Assembly (NCBI RefSeq): GCF_026191915.1 | Contig: NZ_JAIMBY010000001.1 | Coordinates: forward strand, 620,001 to 684,000 | Source: Acidiphilium sp. PA | GTDB lineage: Bacteria; Pseudomonadota; Alphaproteobacteria; Acetobacterales; Acetobacteraceae | Length of the DNA stretch: 64,000 nt | Reading direction: 5' to 3' | Part shown: one piece after another, positions 61,975 to 64,000 of the stretch | Layout of the letters: the number at the start of each line of letters is the position of its first letter | How positions within the stretch are numbered: the first letter of the stretch is position 1 | Notes under the pieces: generated by a model | Database searches by the model: none | The model's input: the letters and a program-made list of their open reading frames with translations, nothing else | What the model was told of the DNA's origin: nothing | Translations under genes and position numbers: made by a program

Positions 61975-63081
61975 ATGGCACTACACCAACCAGCCGTCAT
62001 CGCCATCCCTGTGCGCAACGAGGAGCGTCATCTCGATGCATGTCTCAATGCGTTAGTCTCTCAAACGCATGCACCCGATGAAATCGTTTTGCTTCTGAAC
62101 AATTGTACCGACGGCAGTCACGAAATTTGCCGTACCGCGCAACAAAAATATCCATGCATGACCATCGTTGTTTGCCGGTTGGAGGATTACGAAGCAAGCG
62201 CCGGCGAGGCCCGGCGCCGCACCATCGATCATGCGCTCCGGCTGGCGGGCGATGGCGTCGTCCTGACGACCGATGCCGACTCGGTGGTACCGGCGACCTG
62301 GGTTGCCGACAACCTTGCCGGGATCGCGGAGGATACGGATTGCGTCTGCGGGATGGCCGTGCTCGACCGCGAAGCGTGCAGCGAGGATCGCAAACGTCTT
62401 GAGCGCGATGCGGCGCACGAAACTTTGCTGCTCGGCTTGCAGGATGAAATCAGAGCGATGATCGATCCTGATCCTTGCGACCCCTGGCCGCGGCATCAGC
62501 AACACTCCGGCGCGAGTATCGCGGTGCGGGCCGCCGTCCTGCGCCGCATCGGAGGCGTTCCACGGGTCGTCTCGGGTGAAGACCGTGCACTGGTCGCAAA
62601 ACTCGCAAGTCTCGATGCCCGAATACGGCATGCACCGGATATAAAAGTCCGCGTCTCTGGCCGGCTGTACGGTCGCGCCGCCGGCGGCATGGCCGAAACA
62701 ATAGGACGCCGTCTGCACTGCCCGGATCAACTGACCGATGAGATGCTGGAACCGACAGTGGACGCCTATCGGCGCGTGCTCACGCGTGCGCGTCTGCGCG
62801 ACCTGCGCCACGGCGATATCGGCGCCCCGGCGCTTGACAGGGTCGCAACCGATTTACTGATCCCGCCGGTTACCGTGCGTGCTGCACGAGACGCACCGCA
62901 TTTCGGTGCAGCCTGGAACATCATTCAACACGCAAGCCCGATGTTGCGGCGCCGCCGCGTCGCCTTCGCCGAGCTGGCGCGCGAGACCCGCCAGGCATTG
63001 GTTTTGCGCGATCATCTCCGTTCGGGTCAGGTGCAGTGCCGCGAGAGTCTGGAGTGGAAAGATTTGCGTCATGCTCTGTGA
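61975..63081 (+). CDS. Family 2 glycosyltransferase heading a new cluster
   Basis: 368 residues. GT-A start AVIAIPVRNEERHLDACLNAL, EIVLLLNNCTDGS, and TTDADSVVP (DxD). The C-terminal third is basic and unusual for the family. Codon use is less GC-extreme than in the polysaccharide genes before it, and 132 AT-richer bases separate them, so it starts a separate unit. It overlaps an acyl-CoA dehydrogenase gene by 11 bases. From memory, such pairs recur with PIG-L deacetylase/methyltransferase genes in proteobacteria and actinobacteria; those would lie beyond the edge. Confidence 0.85.
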   Translation: MALHQPAVIAIPVRNEERHLDACLNALVSQTHAPDEIVLLLNNCTDGSHEICRTAQQKYPCMTIVVCRLEDYEASAGEARRRTIDHALRLAGDGVVLTTDADSVVPATWVADNLAGIAEDTDCVCGMAVLDREACSEDRKRLERDAAHETLLLGLQDEIRAMIDPDPCDPWPRHQQHSGASIAVRAAVLRRIGGVPRVVSGEDRALVAKLASLDARIRHAPDIKVRVSGRLYGRAAGGMAETIGRRLHCPDQLTDEMLEPTVDAYRRVLTRARLRDLRHGDIGAPALDRVATDLLIPPVTVRAARDAPHFGAAWNIIQHASPMLRRRRVAFAELARETRQALVLRDHLRSGQVQCRESLEWKDLRHAL

Positions 63082-64000
63082 AAGCGCTGCGTTAATCGAG
63101 GCATTGAGCGCCATCCTCCCCGCGCTGCAACGCCAGGCCATAATCGACGATGCCCTGGCGGCGTTCCCCACTGAGAGTTTTGAAAGGCTACAGAAGCTGG
63201 GGCTGCTGCGTGCCCCGCTCCCTGTAGCCCTCGGAGGCGCCGGCCTGGGCGACGGTGCGACGGGTGCCTCCGCATTGTTACGTGTGCTGACATTGCTGGG
63301 CGAAGCAAGCTTGCCGGTCGCGCGGCTGTACGAGGCACATGTCAACGCCCTGCAACTGGTCTGCCGTTACGCTCAAGACAGATTGATCCGCCGCTGCGCG
63401 CGCGATGCGGGCGCCGGGGCCCTATTCGCGTTGTGGGTCACCGATCCGCCCGAGTCCACGCTGGCCATGCACCGCGATGGCGACGGGTATCGTCTCGAAG
63501 GTTCCAAGGCATTCTGTTCCGGCGCAGGGATCGCAACCCGCGCGCTCATCACAGCGGCAATGCCGAGCGGCATCCGAATGCTCATCATCGACGTGGAGCC
63601 GGGCACCAGGGTGTTGCCAAGCCCGATAAAGCTCAGTGGTATGCGAGCGGCAATTACCGGCAGCATTGATCTCACCGGCATCCATGTGCCGGCCGACGCC
63701 CTGTTGGGTGAGGATGGCGATTACCTGCGCGAGCCGGTTTTTTCCGCCGGCGCCTGGCGCAGCGCCGCGGCGGCGCTTGGTGGTTTGAAGGCGCTTGTCG
63801 AAATTCACCGTGGCGAGATTCTTCGGCGCGGGCGTGCGCAGGACCCGCACCAGCAGGCGAGGTTCGGCGCGCTGGTGATGGCGTATGAAACCTCGCGCTT
63901 GTGGATGGCGCAGGCTGCGTTGCGCGCCTGCCTCGAAGATGACGACGCCGGTGCCATCGTCGCTTATGTCAATCTCGCCCGGCTGGCCGTCGAATCCGCG
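63071..64000 (+). CDS. Acyl-CoA dehydrogenase family protein, 3' end cut by window edge
   Basis: The first 310 codons are visible. N-terminal helical domain (LGLLRAPLPVALGGAGLGDG), middle beta domain (FALWVTDPPE, YRLEGSKAFCSGAGIATRALI) and the start of the C-terminal helical domain. It matches acyl-CoA dehydrogenases, but GT-partnered members may act on a different substrate. The usual catalytic Glu region is not yet reached. Its ATG lies inside the glycosyltransferase end (11-base overlap), so the two are coupled. Confidence 0.85.
   Translation, partial: MLCESAALIEALSAILPALQRQAIIDDALAAFPTESFERLQKLGLLRAPLPVALGGAGLGDGATGASALLRVLTLLGEASLPVARLYEAHVNALQLVCRYAQDRLIRRCARDAGAGALFALWVTDPPESTLAMHRDGDGYRLEGSKAFCSGAGIATRALITAAMPSGIRMLIIDVEPGTRVLPSPIKLSGMRAAITGSIDLTGIHVPADALLGEDGDYLREPVFSAGAWRSAAAALGGLKALVEIHRGEILRRGRAQDPHQQARFGALVMAYETSRLWMAQAALRACLEDDDAGAIVAYVNLARLAVESA

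Overview
The window looks like chromosomal DNA of a GC-rich alphaproteobacterium, most likely an acidophilic or methylotrophic member of the Acetobacteraceae/Rhodospirillales. That placement is inference from codon use, gene content (PQQ dehydrogenases, XoxF, glutathione-dependent formaldehyde oxidation, alphaproteobacterial che and flagellar gene order) and a GGGGCTTCGCCCC-type repeat family. No rRNA, tRNA, CRISPR array, phage or insertion sequence was recognised.

Layout. 1-3650: a truncated CxxCH cytochrome gene preceded by a perfect FNR/FixK-type box, then a hydrolase-SDR-aldehyde dehydrogenase operon. 3833-8462: flagellar export and rod genes (fliOP divergent from flgBC-fliEQR-flhB). 8453-10071: LON-domain protein and CnoX-type thioredoxin. 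10374-16071: tripartite RND efflux system, with a large palindromic repeat between permease and outer-membrane gene. 16214-18422: a hypothetical gene, a glycosyltransferase and a TVP38-type membrane protein. 18581-26793: a compact ten-gene chemotaxis operon whose last gene may be a minimal CheZ-like phosphatase. 27238-32339: a second chemoreceptor and a GGDEF-globin-GAF-EAL protein. 32347-37944: Lrp-type regulator and assimilatory sulfate reduction (siroheme synthase domain, cysJ, cysH, repeat, cysI). 38414-41331: an unusual quinoprotein dehydrogenase with its cytochrome c. 41641-43906: IclR regulator divergent from an FAD-linked oxidase, sharing an IclR-like operator.

44037-53929 is the most interesting block: xoxF, xoxJ-like, xoxG-like, gfa, GSH-formaldehyde dehydrogenase and a TonB receptor resembling the PQQ importer PqqU/YncD, all in one orientation. 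It is headed by a near-consensus sigma-54 promoter and a perfect 10+10 dyad, and lies divergent from a GAFTGA-containing AcoR-like sigma-54 activator. This reads as one lanthanide/PQQ methanol oxidation unit: import the cofactor, oxidise methanol, pass electrons to cytochrome c, and clear formaldehyde through glutathione. The sigma-54 control and the coupled PQQ receptor are inferences from sequence.

53953-64000: a Qnr-like pentapeptide protein, a form II CO-dehydrogenase-like molybdenum hydroxylase operon, GtrA/sugar transferase/glycosyltransferase genes for surface polysaccharide, and the start of a glycosyltransferase/acyl-CoA dehydrogenase cluster cut by the window edge.

Two repeat families recur in intergenic DNA: a roughly 230 bp nested palindrome (2 copies) and an A/T-rich double hairpin (2 full copies and 1 half copy).
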